DNA from: Kribbella italica
Lineage (GTDB): Bacteria; Actinomycetota; Actinomycetes; Propionibacteriales; Kribbellaceae
Direction: 5' to 3'
DNA: 64,000 nucleotides
Assembly (NCBI RefSeq): GCF_014205135.1
Contig: NZ_JACHMY010000001.1
Span: 4,402,001-4,466,000, forward strand
The notes under the pieces were generated by a model. The model made no database searches and was not told the DNA's origin. It saw only the letters and a list, made by a program, of their open reading frames with translations. Made by a program: the position numbers and the translations under genes. Shown piece by piece: positions 15,863 to 25,138 of the stretch (positions within the stretch are counted from its first letter, which is position 1; every line of letters starts with the position of its first letter).

Positions 15863-18800
15863 GTGCAGGTCTCGTCGTCCCGTCGCCGAAAACTCACCGC
15901 CCTCGCCTTGCTGCTCCTGGTCCCGCTCCAGGGAGTTGTTGCCACCGGCCCGTCCCACGCGACGCCGCCGGTCGCCGCCCTGCCGCCCGACCTGGCCGCC
16001 CGGCTGTCCAACGGCCCGGCCGACTTCTGGGTACGCTTCGCCGCCCAGCCCGACCTCACCGCGGCCACCAAGGCAACCAGCTGGAAGGCCCGCGGCGAGA
16101 CGGTCCTCAAAACCCTTCAGGACAAGGCGAACCGGGACCAGGCGAGCGTGATCCGGACGCTCGACCAGGCGCGCCTCCGCTACACGAGACTCTTCATCGA
16201 CAACTCGATCTACGTGCACGGTGGCACCCGCGCACTCGCCGACCAGCTGGCCGCGCAGAACGGCGTCGTCACGCTGGCGGCCCCGCGAAGCTACGCGCTG
16301 CCGACGCTGAAGCCGGCCCAGCAGATCAACGCTGTCAACGGCGTCGAGTGGGGTCTGAAGGCGATCCGTGCCGACCGGACCTGGACCAGGTACGGCGCGA
16401 CCGGCCAAGGCGTCGTGATCGCGAGCATCGACTCCGGCGCCCAGTTCGACCACCCGGCGCTGGCCGGTTCGTACCGCGGGGCGACGAGCGGCCACGACTA
16501 CAACTGGTACGACCCCGCGAACATCTGCGGCGCCGCGCCCTGCGACAACGCCGGGCACGGGACGCACACGATGGGCACGATGGTCGGCGACGACCACGCG
16601 GGCAACCAGGTCGGTGTCGCCCCGGGCGCCACCTGGATCGCCGCCAAGGGCTGCGAGACCAACAGCTGCAGCGACCTGTCCCTCGCGCTGAGCGCCCAGT
16701 GGATGCTCGCCCCGACCAAGCTCGACGGCAGCGACCCGGACCCGGCGCGCCGCCCGAACATCGTCAACAACTCCTGGGGCTCGGCCGGCTCCGGCGGCTG
16801 GTACCGCGACTTCGTCCGCCAGTGGGTCGCCGCCGGCATCTTCCCCGCGTTCGCCGCCGGCAACGACGGCCCGGGCTGCGGCTCGGTCGCGAGCGAGGGC
16901 GGCTACAGCGAGGCGTACGCCGTCGGCTCGGTCGACGAGACCGGCCGGATCAGCTCGTTCTCCGCGCGCGGGGACGCCGCGCACGACGGCAAGCCCAACC
17001 TCAGCGCGCCGGGGCAGGCGATCCGTTCGAGCGTGCCGGGCTCCCGGTACGGGATCAGCAGCGGTACGTCGATGGCGACGCCGCACGTCAGCGGAACGGT
17101 CGCCCTGCTCTGGTCGGCGGCGCCCTCGCTGATCGGCGACGTCGCCGCGACCCGCGCCGTCCTCGACGCCTCGGCGCACGACCACGCGGACGACACCTGC
17201 GGCGGTACGGCGGCGGTCAACAACACGTACGGCGAGGGCACGCTCGACGCGTTCGACGCCGTCAGCAATGCGCCCCGCGCCGCCGCCGGACTCGTCACCG
17301 GCAAGATCTCCGACGCGACCGGCAAGGCGCTCCCGAACGTGTCGGTCAGTACGCCCGACGGCAACACCGTCACGGCGGATGCTGACGGCAACTACAAGCT
17401 CTACCTCGACGAGGGCACGCACGACGTCACCCTCGCGCTCTTCGGGTACGACACCCAGGTCCTCACCGGTCTGGTGATCACCCGGCAGAGCACGACGACC
17501 AAGAACGCCACCCTGGCCGCGACGCCCCGCTCGACCGTGACCGGCCTGGTCCGCGACGCCTCCGGGCACGGCTGGCCGCTGTACTCGAAGGTGACGGTCG
17601 AAGGCGCTCCGGGCGAGTGGTTCACGAACCCGTCCACCGGCCGGTTCACGGTCGACCTCCCCGCCGGTACGACGTACAAGGTGTCCGTGCAGCCGGTCTA
17701 CCCGGGCTATGCGGCGACCACGACGGAGATCGAGGTCGGCCACGCGGACGTGGCGAAGGACTTCGGCGTCCCGATCGACAGCGCGAACTGCACGGCACCC
17801 GGGTACGACGCCGAGTGCCAGAAGATCCGCGGTGGGCTCGTCCAGGGCAGGATCACCGACGCCAACACCCGTCAGCCCGTCGAAGGCGCCACCGTCGCCG
17901 ACGGCCGATCGAGGGCGGACGGCTTCTACTACGCCTTCGCCCCGACCGGGACCACCCGGCTGACCGCGACCAAGCGGGGCTACCAGCCCCTGAACAAGTC
18001 GATCGCCGTCGATCCGGACTGGACGATCCAGGCCAACGTCGCGCTCAAGGCCGGCCGTCTCTCGATGACCCCCGGCACGGTCGCCGCGACCGTCCAGCTG
18101 GGCAAGGCGACCACGAGCCAGGTCGTCATCACGAACACCGGCACCGCGCCGGCGACGTACAAGCTGGGCGAGTCCCAGCAGGGCTCCCGGATCCAGAGCC
18201 TGAAGAGCAACACCCCCGTACGCCGTACGCCCGTCACGGGCCTGACGCCGGGCCGGATCAGCGGCCCCGTGAGCGGCACTCCAGCCGCGCCGGCCGCGGG
18301 CTCGTGGGTCGGGCTGCCCGACTACCCGTCGACGATCCAGGACAACGTGGCCGGCTGGTCGAAGGGCCGGCTGTACTCCTTCGGCGGCACCCTCCAGGGG
18401 TACGGCGCGACCACCGACGCGTACTCCTACGACCCAGCGGCCCTCGCCTGGAAGCAGCTCGCGCCGATGCCGGAAGGCCGGCAGCGACCGGCGGCCGGGT
18501 TCGTCGACGGCAAGTACTTCGTGGTCGGCGGCTGGGGCGCGCAGGCCGGCGCGGCGAAGAAGACCCTGATCTACGACCCGGCCACGAACCTGTGGAGCAC
18601 CGGCGCCGACAACCCCAAGCCGTGGGGAGCAACCGGTTCGGCCGTGCTCGACGGGAAGCTGTACTCGATCGGCGGCTGCACGGGCGACTGCCAGAGTGCC
18701 ACCAGCGACGTGATGGTCTACGACCCCACGACCAACCGGTTCAGCCAGGCGGCGTCGTACCCGGAGCCGGTCTCGTGGACCTCCTGCGGTGGCATCAACG

Positions 18801-19657
18801 GTCGCGTGTACTGCGCGGGCGGTCTGATCGACGGGGCGAGCGGACGGCCGGTGAGCACCAAGAACACCTACTCGTACGACGCGAAGGCGAACACCTGGAC
18901 CCGGGTCGCCGACCTCCCGGTCGACCTCTGGGCCAGCAGCCACGCGGTGGCGAACGGCACCCTGATGGTCAGCGGCGGCGCGGCGTACGACTCGTCGGTG
19001 CTGACCAACGAGGGCTTCGGCTACGACCCCGACCTCGATCGGTGGACGGCGATCCCCAACGCGACGCAGGGCGTGTTCCGTGGCGCGGGTGCGTGCGGGC
19101 TCTACCGCGTCGGAGGAAAGAGCCCGAACTTCACCCTGCCGATCGCCGAGTCTCTTCCGGGGTACGACGACTGCGAGGAGGCCGGCTCGGATGCTCCGTG
19201 GCTCAGCGCGTCGGCGCCGACCGGGACCATCCCGGCGAAGTCCAGCGTCACCGTCACTCTCACGCTGGACGGCCAGCAGGTCAGCCAGCCGGGTGTCTAC
19301 CAGGCGCGGCTGACGCTGGGTGAGGAGACGCCGTACCCGGCCGTTGCGACCGATCTGACCCTCACCGCGCAGGCGCCTGCCAGCTGGGCCAAGCTGTCGG
19401 GGGTCGTGAGCGGCAAGCAGTGCGACGGGTCGGTCGTGCCGTTGCCTGGTGCAACCATCGCGGTCGACCGCGGGACCGGTTCGTGGACGCTCACGAGCGG
19501 CGCCGACGGTGGCTACGCGCTCTGGGTGCCGGGTAGCAAGGCGAAGGCCGGTCTGATCGCGGCGCTTCCGGAGTACCGGCCGGCCTCACTGACCGTGGTG
19601 CTGCGCCAAGGCGCTGCGGTGGTCCAGCCGGTGACGCTGCAACGGCTCGGTTGCTGA
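15863..19657 (+). CDS. Secreted subtilisin-like (S8) protease with Kelch and CarboxypepD-reg domains
   Basis: This 1264-residue exoprotein has a signal peptide (about residues 1-33) and a subtilase domain with catalytic Asp190 (SIDSGAQ), His about 231 (GHGTHTMG), oxyanion Asn (AAGNDGPG) and Ser about 403 (GTSMATPHVSG). Three carboxypeptidase-regulatory-like beta-sandwich repeats follow (about 476-730). A Kelch-type propeller (about 810-1100) has repeated YSFGG/YFVVGG/YSIGG strands, and a final CarboxypepD-reg-like domain closes the protein. GGGGAGGA 5 bases before the GTG at 15863 sets the start. It lies in the opposite orientation inside the kynurenine gene set and has no evident link to it. 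Confidence 0.9.
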   Translation: MQVSSSRRRKLTALALLLLVPLQGVVATGPSHATPPVAALPPDLAARLSNGPADFWVRFAAQPDLTAATKATSWKARGETVLKTLQDKANRDQASVIRTLDQARLRYTRLFIDNSIYVHGGTRALADQLAAQNGVVTLAAPRSYALPTLKPAQQINAVNGVEWGLKAIRADRTWTRYGATGQGVVIASIDSGAQFDHPALAGSYRGATSGHDYNWYDPANICGAAPCDNAGHGTHTMGTMVGDDHAGNQVGVAPGATWIAAKGCETNSCSDLSLALSAQWMLAPTKLDGSDPDPARRPNIVNNSWGSAGSGGWYRDFVRQWVAAGIFPAFAAGNDGPGCGSVASEGGYSEAYAVGSVDETGRISSFSARGDAAHDGKPNLSAPGQAIRSSVPGSRYGISSGTSMATPHVSGTVALLWSAAPSLIGDVAATRAVLDASAHDHADDTCGGTAAVNNTYGEGTLDAFDAVSNAPRAAAGLVTGKISDATGKALPNVSVSTPDGNTVTADADGNYKLYLDEGTHDVTLALFGYDTQVLTGLVITRQSTTTKNATLAATPRSTVTGLVRDASGHGWPLYSKVTVEGAPGEWFTNPSTGRFTVDLPAGTTYKVSVQPVYPGYAATTTEIEVGHADVAKDFGVPIDSANCTAPGYDAECQKIRGGLVQGRITDANTRQPVEGATVADGRSRADGFYYAFAPTGTTRLTATKRGYQPLNKSIAVDPDWTIQANVALKAGRLSMTPGTVAATVQLGKATTSQVVITNTGTAPATYKLGESQQGSRIQSLKSNTPVRRTPVTGLTPGRISGPVSGTPAAPAAGSWVGLPDYPSTIQDNVAGWSKGRLYSFGGTLQGYGATTDAYSYDPAALAWKQLAPMPEGRQRPAAGFVDGKYFVVGGWGAQAGAAKKTLIYDPATNLWSTGADNPKPWGATGSAVLDGKLYSIGGCTGDCQSATSDVMVYDPTTNRFSQAASYPEPVSWTSCGGINGRVYCAGGLIDGASGRPVSTKNTYSYDAKANTWTRVADLPVDLWASSHAVANGTLMVSGGAAYDSSVLTNEGFGYDPDLDRWTAIPNATQGVFRGAGACGLYRVGGKSPNFTLPIAESLPGYDDCEEAGSDAPWLSASAPTGTIPAKSSVTVTLTLDGQQVSQPGVYQARLTLGEETPYPAVATDLTLTAQAPASWAKLSGVVSGKQCDGSVVPLPGATIAVDRGTGSWTLTSGADGGYALWVPGSKAKAGLIAALPEYRPASLTVVLRQGAAVVQPVTLQRLGC

Positions 19658-19661
19658 ACTC

Positions 19662-19699
19662 CTGACGGCCCGTGTCCGGGGGCGGGCGCGGGTCGTCAG
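19662..19699. terminator. Hairpin between convergent S8 protease and semialdehyde dehydrogenase genes
   Basis: CTGACGGCCCG (19662-19672) pairs with CGGGTCGTCAG (19689-19699) over 11 base pairs including one G-T wobble. The hairpin fills the 38-base gap between two convergent stops, overlapping the dehydrogenase stop codon. A bidirectional terminator is likely, although no T run follows. Confidence 0.5.
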
Positions 19700-21201
19700 G
19701 TCAGCTCGACGCAGACGTTGGTGAGGTCGGAGTAGAAGTCGACCGAGTGGGTGCCCCCTTCACGGCCGAGACCCGACAGCTTCATGCCGCCGAACGGCGT
19801 CCGCAGGTCGCGGAGGAACCAGGTGTTGACCCAGACCAGGCCGACGTCCAGCGCCGCGCCGGCGCGGTGGGCGCGGCCGACGTCGCGGGTCCAGACCGTT
19901 GCCGCCAGCCCGTACTTGCTGTGGTTGGCCAGGGCGAACGCCTCGTCCTCGGTGTCGAACGGCGCGACGTGGCAGATCGGTCCGAACACCTCCTCGGTGT
20001 TCGTCCGGGCGTCCGCGGCCAGGCCGGTGACGACCGTCGGTTGCACGTAACAACCGTTGTCGCGGGCGTCGCCGAAGGACGGGACGCCACCTCCGGCCAG
20101 CACCGTCGCGCCCTCGGCGCGGGCCAGGTCGTAGTACGACAGGACCTTCGTCCGGTGGTCCTGGGAGATCAGCGGCATGTTCACCGTCGCCTCGTCGGAC
20201 GGCCAGCCGAAGGTCAACGCCTCGGCGCGAGCGGCCAGGCGGGCGCAGAACTCGTCGTAGACCGGGCGTTCGACGTACAGGCGTTCGGTGCACAGGCAGA
20301 CCTGGCCGCCGTTGGTGAACACCGAGCGGACCGAGCCGTCGATCGCCGCGTCGAGGTCGGCGTCGGCGAAGACCAGGCCGGCGTTCTTGCCGCCGAGCTC
20401 GAACGAGACCGCCTTGACGCCGTCGGCCGCGGCCTTGGCGATCGCGGAGCCGGTCGAGGACTCGCCGGTGAAGGTGATCGCGTCGACGCCGGGATGCGTG
20501 GTCAGGAACTCCCCCGCCGACGACGGGCCGAAGCCGTGCACGAGGTTGAAGACACCGTCCGGTACGCCGGCCGCGGCCATCACCTCGGCGAGCACGGTCG
20601 CCGACGCCGGCGTCTCCTCGGACGGCTTCACCACGACGGTGTTGCCACAGGCCAGCGCCGGCGCGACCTTCCAGGTGAGCAGCAGGAGCGGGAGGTTCCA
20701 GGGCACGATGATCGCGACGACGCCGGCGGGCTTGCGGACGGCGTAGTTCAGCGCCCGGCGGCCGTCCGGGAGCGTGGTCGTGTAGGACTCGGTCGGCGTG
20801 GTCGTCGCGAAGTCGGCGAACGCCCGGAAGTTGGCCGCGCCCCGCGGGATGTCGAGCGTGCGCGCCTGGCTGATCGACTTCCCGGTGTCGCCCACCTCGG
20901 CGGCCACCAGATCGTCGAACCGCCGCTCCAGCTCGTCGGCGACGCGACGCAGTACGGCGGCCCGCTCCTGCTCGCTCATTCGGCCCCAGGGGCCTTTCAA
21001 CGCAGCGGAAGCAGCCCCGACCGCCGCGTCCACGGTCGACTCGTCCGCCTCGCACACGTCGAAGATGTGCGCCCCGGTGACCGGACTGAGCTTGGCGAAC
21101 GTCGAAGCACTCTCGACAAAGGAGCCGTCGACGAAGTTCCGCAACAACCCGGGCTCGGTCACCACCCCGGTCAACAGCTCAGGGCGCCACAAGGTGGTCA
21201 C
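19696..21201 (-). CDS. 2-aminomuconate 6-semialdehyde dehydrogenase
   Basis: The 501-residue aldehyde dehydrogenase has the NAD-site sequence IIVPWNLPLLLLTWKVAPAL, the catalytic Glu in FELGGKNAGLVF and the catalytic Cys in GGQVCLCTERLYVE (the CLC pattern is typical of 2-hydroxy-/2-aminomuconic semialdehyde dehydrogenases). It oxidises the ACMSD product to 2-aminomuconate. The start GTG at 21201 overlaps the kynurenine monooxygenase stop by 4 bases (GTGA), and ACGGCG plus GGTGAG lie upstream. Confidence 0.9.
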   Translation of the reverse strand: MTTLWRPELLTGVVTEPGLLRNFVDGSFVESASTFAKLSPVTGAHIFDVCEADESTVDAAVGAASAALKGPWGRMSEQERAAVLRRVADELERRFDDLVAAEVGDTGKSISQARTLDIPRGAANFRAFADFATTTPTESYTTTLPDGRRALNYAVRKPAGVVAIIVPWNLPLLLLTWKVAPALACGNTVVVKPSEETPASATVLAEVMAAAGVPDGVFNLVHGFGPSSAGEFLTTHPGVDAITFTGESSTGSAIAKAAADGVKAVSFELGGKNAGLVFADADLDAAIDGSVRSVFTNGGQVCLCTERLYVERPVYDEFCARLAARAEALTFGWPSDEATVNMPLISQDHRTKVLSYYDLARAEGATVLAGGGVPSFGDARDNGCYVQPTVVTGLAADARTNTEEVFGPICHVAPFDTEDEAFALANHSKYGLAATVWTRDVGRAHRAGAALDVGLVWVNTWFLRDLRTPFGGMKLSGLGREGGTHSVDFYSDLTNVCVELT

Positions 21202-22502
21202 CGCCGTCTCACCGCCGCTCTGACCAACGCACCCACCGCGCCCACTCCCAGAGCGACCGCGACGCCGAGCAGCTGATGCTGGCGCCGGACGCGTTGCCGC
21301 ACCTCGGCGTACGGCGTGGTGCTGAAGCTGACCAGCTCGTAGCGTGACACGTAGTGCCCGGGCAGCAAGCGCTCGACCGCGTGCTCGAGTTGCTTGGTCA
21401 GGCGGAAGACCGGCGAGGCGACCTTGTCGCGCATCTCGACGAAGTTGGCCAGGGCCATCTCGGCGATCGCCTCGGTGTTGTCCCGGCGGCGGGCCTCGAA
21501 CAGCGGCAGGGCCCGCGCCCAGGAACCGCTCGTTTCGTTCAGGCAGCGGTCCAGCGCGACGACGTCCTCGAAGGCGCAGTTCGCGCCCTGGCCGTAGAAC
21601 GGGACGATCGCGTGCGCGGCGTCGCCGATCAGCGCCGTCCGCCCGTGCGCCTGCCACGGATGGGTGTGCACGGTCCCGAGCACACCGACCGGGTTGTTCA
21701 GGTAGTCGTCCACCAACGTGGGGGCCACCGGCAACAAATCCGGGTAGTGCTCGCCGAAGTACCCCAGGATCAGCGCCGGCGTGGTCAACGCGTCGAACGA
21801 CCCGGCGGGCCAGAACAGCGTGCAGGTGAAGGACTTGTCCGGGTTCGGCAGCGCGATCATCATCGACGTCCCGCGCGGCCAGATGTGCAGTGCGCCCGGA
21901 TCCAGCACGAACTCCCCACCGGCCGAAGGGATCGACAACTCCTTGTACCCGTAGTCCAGGAAGTCGACGTCGTCCACCACCGACCCGTCGCCGACCAACT
22001 GCTCACGCACCGCGGACCCCGCGCCGTCCGCTCCGAGGACGACGTCCGCCGTCACCTCGACCAGCCCGCCCGGCGTCTCGAACCCCATCGCCCCGGTCTG
22101 CGAGTCCAGCGCCACCAGCCGGTGCTCGAAGACGATCGAGACCCCGGGCGCCTTCTCGGCCGCGTCGAGCAGCGCGTTGTTCAGCGCGCCCCGGCCGATC
22201 GAGTTGATCGCCCGGTCCTGCGACGCACTGTAGGAGTGGAAGTCGAGCGGCCCGTCGACCGGGTGGATCATCCGGCCCTTCATCGGCAGCGCGTCGGCCA
22301 TCACCTCCTCGTCCAGCCCGATCCGCCGCAACGCGTCCAGCCCGCGTTCGGAGATCGCCAGGTTGATCGACCGCCCGCGCTCGGCCTCGCCGGTCCGCGG
22401 GTCGGCGCGCTTCTCGTACAAGGTCACCGACAGACCGCGCCGGGCCAGGAAGCAGGCGAGCAGGCTGCCCGTCAGCCCGGCTCCAACGATCGCGACAGTC
22501 AT
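21198..22502 (-). CDS. kmo: Kynurenine 3-monooxygenase
   Basis: This 434-residue FAD-dependent hydroxylase starts with the dinucleotide fold VAIVGAGLTGSLLACFLARR. The KMO-specific stretch GRSINLAISERGLDALRRIG is near residue 47, LGADGAGSAVREQL near residue 165, and the FAD motif LIGDAAHAIVPFYGQGANC near residue 298. It hydroxylates kynurenine to 3-hydroxykynurenine with NADPH and O2. The C-terminal helices lack a clear membrane anchor. It lies 10 bases after kynU and overlaps the dehydrogenase gene, giving a kynU-kmo-dehydrogenase operon. Confidence 0.94.
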   Translation of the reverse strand: MTVAIVGAGLTGSLLACFLARRGLSVTLYEKRADPRTGEAERGRSINLAISERGLDALRRIGLDEEVMADALPMKGRMIHPVDGPLDFHSYSASQDRAINSIGRGALNNALLDAAEKAPGVSIVFEHRLVALDSQTGAMGFETPGGLVEVTADVVLGADGAGSAVREQLVGDGSVVDDVDFLDYGYKELSIPSAGGEFVLDPGALHIWPRGTSMMIALPNPDKSFTCTLFWPAGSFDALTTPALILGYFGEHYPDLLPVAPTLVDDYLNNPVGVLGTVHTHPWQAHGRTALIGDAAHAIVPFYGQGANCAFEDVVALDRCLNETSGSWARALPLFEARRRDNTEAIAEMALANFVEMRDKVASPVFRLTKQLEHAVERLLPGHYVSRYELVSFSTTPYAEVRQRVRRQHQLLGVAVALGVGAVGALVRAAVRRR

Positions 22503-22512
22503 CTGGCCTCCG

Positions 22513-23808
22513 TCAGGCAGTCTCGGGTACGGCGGCCGCGAGCGCCTGCGCCGCACGCCAGCAGTCGTGGTAGAGCGAGTACAACGGCACCGGTGCCAAC
22601 CGGACGACGTCCGGTTCGCGCGCGTCGGCGATCACGCCGTACTCGAAGCGGAGCGTCTTGCACAGCTCCCCCGCGCGCAGCCCGCCACCCACGCGGATCG
22701 ACAGCTGCGCCCCCCGCCGCGCGGGATCGGCGGGCGTGATCACCTGCAACGGCCGACCGACGGTGACGTCCGCGAGCAGCCGCTCCAGGTACGCCGTCAG
22801 CCGCAGGCTCCGGGCCCGCAGGACGTCCATGCCGACCTTGTCGAACAGCTCGTACGACGTCCGCACCGGGCTCATCGCGAAGATCGGCGGGTTCGACACC
22901 TGCCACGCGTCGGCCGACCGCGGCGGCCGCGACTCCGGCGCCATCTCGAACCGCGTCGCCGGCTCCGTGCTCCACCAGCCCTCGAACCGCGGCAGGTCGC
23001 CACCGTGGTGCCGCTCGTGCACGTAGGCCCCGGCGAGCGCGCCCGGCCCGGAGTTCAGGTACTTGTACGAGCACCACGCGGCGAAGTCCACGTCCCAGTC
23101 GTGCAGCCGCAGCGGAACGTTGCCCGCGGCATGCGCCAGGTCCCAGCCGACGACCGCGCCGGCGGCGTGGCCGGCCGCGGTGATCGCCGGGATGTCCATC
23201 AGCTCGCCGGTGAGGTAGTTGACGCCGCCGAGCAGCACGAGCGCGGTGTCCGGGCCGAGCTTGCCGACGACGTCCTCGGTGCGCAGCGTGTCCTCACCGT
23301 CGCGGGGCCTGAGGCGGACGATCGCGTCGTCCGGATCGAGCCCGTGGAAACGCGCCTGCGACCGGACGGCGTAGCTGTCGGACGGGAACGCCGAGTCCTC
23401 GATGACGATCTTGAAGCGCTCGGCGGTCGGCCGGTAGAACGAGACCATCAGCAGGTGCAGGTTGACGGTGAGTGAGTTCATCACCACCGTCTCGCTCGGC
23501 AGCCCACCGACGAGCCGGGCGGCCGGTGCCGTCAGCAACTCGTGGTACGGCAACCAGGGGCGCTCGGCCTCCAGATGCCCTTCGACGCCCAAGGCGGCCC
23601 AGGAGTCGAGGTCGGCGAGCAGCTCCCCGCGCGTCGCTCTCGGACGCAGCCCGAGCGAGTTCCCCGCGAAGTACGCGACGTCCGGGTAGTACCCGTCGTC
23701 CACCGGCGGTACGTCGAACAGCTCGCGATGCCCCGGATCCCCGGCGTCCAGCGCGAACGCCTCGGCCTCCGAGCCGGGGCGCGCCGGTTCTCCGCTGTCC
23801 GCGCTCAC
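22513..23808 (-). CDS. kynU: Kynureninase
   Basis: This 431-residue PLP enzyme cleaves 3-hydroxykynurenine (or kynurenine) to 3-hydroxyanthranilate (or anthranilate) and alanine. Family landmarks are YFAGNSLGLRPRA near residue 44, VGWDLAHAAGNVPLRLHDWD near residue 215 and the PLP lysine in AAWCSYKYLNSGPGALAG near residue 240. FEGWWSTEPATRFEM near residue 275 follows. The GTG at 23808 overlaps the glgC stop by 4 bases (GTGA), so its translation appears coupled to a glycogen gene. Confidence 0.95.
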   Translation of the reverse strand: MSADSGEPARPGSEAEAFALDAGDPGHRELFDVPPVDDGYYPDVAYFAGNSLGLRPRATRGELLADLDSWAALGVEGHLEAERPWLPYHELLTAPAARLVGGLPSETVVMNSLTVNLHLLMVSFYRPTAERFKIVIEDSAFPSDSYAVRSQARFHGLDPDDAIVRLRPRDGEDTLRTEDVVGKLGPDTALVLLGGVNYLTGELMDIPAITAAGHAAGAVVGWDLAHAAGNVPLRLHDWDVDFAAWCSYKYLNSGPGALAGAYVHERHHGGDLPRFEGWWSTEPATRFEMAPESRPPRSADAWQVSNPPIFAMSPVRTSYELFDKVGMDVLRARSLRLTAYLERLLADVTVGRPLQVITPADPARRGAQLSIRVGGGLRAGELCKTLRFEYGVIADAREPDVVRLAPVPLYSLYHDCWRAAQALAAAVPETA

Positions 23809-25073
23809 GCCTCGAGGGCCTCGTCCGCGGGCTCGGCGACGGCGGCCGGCGGGTCGACCACCTGGCCCTTGCCGAGCACGGTGACCCCGCCCTTGGACAC
23901 GGTGAACCCGCGCGCCCGGTCGTGCTCGGGATCGACGCCGATCTCCACTCCCGGTGGGATCTCCACGTTCTTGTCCAGGATCACGTTCTTCAGCACGGCG
24001 CCGGCGCCGATCTTGCAGTTGTCCATGATCACCGCGCGCTCGACGTGCGCGCCGACGGCAACGATCACGTTCGACCCGAGCACCGAGTGGTCGACGACCG
24101 CGCCGGACACGATCGAGCCCTGACAGATGATCGACTCGCTGACGGTCGCGTGGTCGGTGAACTTCGCGCCCGGCAGCTGCGGGTGCGAGGTGAAGATCGG
24201 CCAGTCGGAGTTGTACAGGTTGAACACCGGCTGCACCGAGACCAGGTCCATGTGCGCCTCGTGGTACGAGTCCAGCGAACCGACGTCGCGCCAGTACGAG
24301 CGGTCGCGCTCGAGCGCACCCGGTACGTCGTTGTCCTTGAAGTCGTAGACCCCGGCCTTGCCCTCGGCAACCAGCATCGGGACGATGTCGCCGCCCATGT
24401 CGTGCCGGCTGGCCGGGTTCGCGGCGTCCTTGCGCAGCGCCTCGACCAGGACGTCGGCCGAGAACACGTAGTTGCCCATCGAGGCGAACGTCTCGTCGGG
24501 CGAGTCCGGCAGGCCCGGCGGGTCGGCCGGCTTCTCCAGGAACTCCGCGATCGTGTGGCCGTCGTCGGCGGTCTTGATCACGCCGAACTCCGACGCCTCG
24601 GCCCGCGGCACCCGGATCCCGGCGACCGTCACGCCGTTGCCGCGCGCGATGTGGTCGGCGACCATCTGCGAGGCGTCCATCCGGTACACGTGGTCGGCGC
24701 CGAACACCACGATGATGTCGGGCTTGGCGTCGTTGATCAGGTTCATCGACTGGTAGATCGCGTCGGCGCTGCCCTGGTACCACTGCGGGCCGAGCCGCTG
24801 CTGCGCCGGGACGCAGGTGACGTAGTTGCCCAGGAAGGTCGACATCCGCCAGGTGATCGTGACGTGGCGGTCCAGCGAGTGCGACTTGTACTGGGTCAGC
24901 ACGCACAGGCTGCGGATGCCCGCGTTGACCAGGTTGGACAGCACGAAGTCGATCAGGCGATAACTCCCGCCGAACGGCACGGCCGGTTTGGCCCGGTCCG
25001 CCGTCAGCGGCATCAGCCGCTTCCCCTCGCCGCCGGCCAGCACGATTCCGAGAACTCTGGGTGCCTTCGCCAT
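23805..25073 (-). CDS. glgC: Glucose-1-phosphate adenylyltransferase
   Basis: GlgC makes ADP-glucose from glucose-1-phosphate and ATP for glycogen and, in mycobacteria, for maltose-1-phosphate. The 422-residue protein has the nucleotidyltransferase signature VLAGGEGKRLMPLTADRAKP. SYRLIDFVLSNLVNAGI and the catalytic-Asp region VVFGADHVYRMD follow, with a C-terminal left-handed beta-helix (residues about 290-400). It is divergent from an acetyltransferase gene, with glgM next, as around M. tuberculosis Rv1212c-Rv1213. Downstream it is fused by overlap to kynU. Confidence 0.96.
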   Translation of the reverse strand: MAKAPRVLGIVLAGGEGKRLMPLTADRAKPAVPFGGSYRLIDFVLSNLVNAGIRSLCVLTQYKSHSLDRHVTITWRMSTFLGNYVTCVPAQQRLGPQWYQGSADAIYQSMNLINDAKPDIIVVFGADHVYRMDASQMVADHIARGNGVTVAGIRVPRAEASEFGVIKTADDGHTIAEFLEKPADPPGLPDSPDETFASMGNYVFSADVLVEALRKDAANPASRHDMGGDIVPMLVAEGKAGVYDFKDNDVPGALERDRSYWRDVGSLDSYHEAHMDLVSVQPVFNLYNSDWPIFTSHPQLPGAKFTDHATVSESIICQGSIVSGAVVDHSVLGSNVIVAVGAHVERAVIMDNCKIGAGAVLKNVILDKNVEIPPGVEIGVDPEHDRARGFTVSKGGVTVLGKGQVVDPPAAVAEPADEALEA

Positions 25074-25138
25074 GTCCGCACCCTAACCGCGGATCCCCCT
25101 TTGCATAAGACGCTTGCGAGTGTCGCCACACTAGGTAC

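Noticed and set aside
15755..18943. A 1062-residue minus-strand open frame under the S8 protease gene
   Set aside because: It is the reverse-strand shadow of the protease; the composition is mostly Arg, Gly and Val with no domain, while the plus strand carries a complete subtilase.
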